NCBI RefSeq assembly: GCF_021347895.1
Contig: NC_067117.1
Location: forward strand, 19,288,858-19,352,857
Source of the DNA: Acanthochromis polyacanthus
Taxonomy: Eukaryota > Chordata > Actinopteri > Pomacentridae
DNA: 64,000 bases
Direction: 5' to 3'
The notes below the pieces were generated by a model. The model did no database searches, was not told the origin of the DNA, and worked only from the letters and a program-made list of their open reading frames with translations. The translations under genes were made by a program, and so were the position numbers. This document shows positions 62,148 to 64,000 of this stretch, one piece after another (the first letter of the stretch is position 1; every line of letters starts with the position of its first letter).

Positions 62148-64000
62148 TTTATCAAGACAGCATAGGCAATGTATTAGTGTGATTTGTTGATATGTGTCTG
62201 AAAAGATGCTGCGCCTTCTACTCGGTTCTCCCAGTATTATCTTTGACAGGTAAAGAAATATGTGATGGAGCCAGAGATTTGTGACTTGTCAGGGTAAATG
62301 AATCACTGACATGCAAATGGAAGACATAAAGTATCATTTAAATCATTACGTTCCTATCTGCACTCACAGAGCTGATATGGTGCCTTTTAATTTACCATCC
62401 AGCTCTACTTAATGTTTATAGGTTCCCATTACACAGCGTACATTTATGACTTTTGGCATATTTCTGCTGTAATTTGTCCATATAATATAAAACATCCTCA
62501 AAACTGAATGCATTTCAAAGCTTTCTGTCACGCAGAGCCTGTCAAAGTCAACTCAAGAAGTAGGAGCAACATCAGATGACTCCTAGGAAAGACTTAGACA
62601 TCAAGAAACATCATGTTGTTGGTTATAAACACCCTGGCTCAGGCTGTCACCATAGTTGTGAATCAAGTGGGTTTTTTCCTTCTCTGATGATTGAGACAAT
62701 CAAATCTATTTTTATGGCACACGACCAACATATATTTAGTGCAATATGACTTTCCAATACATTTCCACGTGTTAAAAATGAGAGATGGCCAATCCAGAGA
62801 CAGTGATTGAGCTCCATCTCCCAGCCCCATATTTACAAGGTCAATTACTCCACAAACTCAAATGAATCACCCATCCGGCCCTGTCCACTGAGCTGCTGTT
62901 TTCCCACAGCACGCCTGAGTGGCGCCAGCTCAGCATACAGAGGATGGAGAAGATGTTTACAGCAAAAAGAGTCAGTAATGTTGAGTTTGGTAAAGTGTAA
63001 ACAAAGTGTCATGAATAATAATGGGGAGAATATCTCTGCTTGGTGGATGCATTGACTGAACCATGTCCAGCCAGGGCTGCCAAGCAAGATAAATCAATAG
63101 TATTTCTCCCAACACTTTAATCAAATTAACCCCAGTGTGGCTCTGCTGTACATGAGACAACTTGTAATGACATGATGTGCTGCAGCGCGCTTTGATCCTT
63201 TAGTAGGTTGCAGTGTCTTTCATTCCATCAAATTAACAATGGATTTAGGTCTAGCTACCCTTTTAGCACAGCTTTTGGAGTGACCTGAAAAGCAGCCTAA
63301 CTGCTGCGTTAGTGGCCTCAATTTGCTTCAACCGCAAAAAAAAAAAGGGGGGGGGGCAGAAAAAAACTAGTAGGCCGTGCTAACTCATAGCCATTTATGT
63401 CCATCTTCCCTCTCTTGTTCTCTCGCTTTTTCTCATCCACTTTCACACACTTTACCTCTCTCTCTCTCCCCCCTGCTAGTATGCACTCACTCAAACTGTG
63501 TCTCATCGCATCTCATCACTCTCAGCAGCACTCTGCCCCCTCTGCTTGTCTCCAACACACATGCACATGAACACACATATGCAGACACACACGAGAAAAA
63601 AAAACGCATACCAGCCCACAGCCATGTTAGATTTCATTTGAAGTAATCTGTGATTTTTATGCATCACAATTTGATTGCCTGTGTTTATTTTCTTGCCCCG
63701 CCTAACGCTTGTTCTGGAGTTGTTGCCCCGCTCTTCACGAGAGCATCTTTGACCCCAGAACAAGGTGACGAATGCCGGCATTTTTGTGTCACATATTGTA
63801 TGGACAGAAAGAACGAGCACCAGAATAGAACTTCCAAACCTCGGCGGTATTTCAAGGGCAGGTCATTTCTATTTTCTCTATTTGCCCAGTGGCTTTGTTT
63901 TAGAAAGATGGTATATTGTGGGGAGCCATTTATAATGTATAGGGCCGCCCTGTATTAAATATCTGCTCAGTCAGGGGGGCTACATTACACCATATTGCAT
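62148..64000. other. Probable first intron of the rightward gene
   Basis: No conserved exon was recognised. A 13-A/9-G run lies at about 63337-63357. An acceptor-like TTTTCCCACAG at 62902-62908 is followed by a short open stretch to GTTTG|GTAAAG near 62990, but its translation matches nothing known. Confidence 0.4.

Overview
The window is vertebrate nuclear DNA, almost certainly from a teleost fish. It has AT-rich non-coding sequence, GT-AG introns, long CA/GT microsatellites, and interspersed repeats whose sequence types I recognise as common in ray-finned fish (an L2-like LINE 3' end, a tRNA-headed SINE-like repeat, hAT-like and TTAA-flanked DNA elements). There is no bacterial-type gene organisation.

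Region 1 (1-12385, minus strand) holds the only protein-coding gene I can support. Fourteen consecutive exons can be chained with GT/AG boundaries and matching phases throughout, giving about 1,389 residues before the gene runs off the left edge. The product has the PLEKHG4/KIAA1755 (quattro-like) architecture: a conserved N-terminal region, a long disordered-looking region, a Sec14/CRAL-TRIO-like domain, a spectrin-like helical region, a serine-rich linker and the first part of a Dbl-homology (RhoGEF) domain. The N-terminal wording fits KIAA1755 best. The rest of the DH domain and the expected PH domain lie beyond position 1. The initiator methionine is in an exon upstream of 12385 that I could not place with certainty.

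Region 2 (12.4-61 kb) has no recognisable conserved coding exon. Much of it looks unique. It also holds identifiable mobile-element remains: a LINE relic (16.3-17.6 kb), a 224-bp palindromic MITE (13.97-14.19 kb), a 1,058-bp hAT-family element with an intact 8-bp target duplication (31.5-32.6 kb), a TTAA-flanked MITE nested in a second TTAA-type element (54.5-55.2 kb), SINE heads, and several repeat tails. Two minus-strand sites with strong splice donors (an open 160-codon segment at 17.88-18.36 kb and an exon-like segment at 38.87-39.04 kb) are candidates for 5' exons of the region-1 gene.

Region 3 (61.1-61.7 kb) is a GC- and CpG-richer block with a pyrimidine tract and two plausible plus-strand splice donors. 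It is best read as the promoter and 5' untranslated exon of another gene pointing right, whose coding exons are outside the window. Nothing here amounts to a new biological system. The points most worth following are the intact-ended composite hAT element, the nested TTAA elements, the diverged local duplication at 25.5-27.3 kb, and the unresolved 5' end of the RhoGEF gene.
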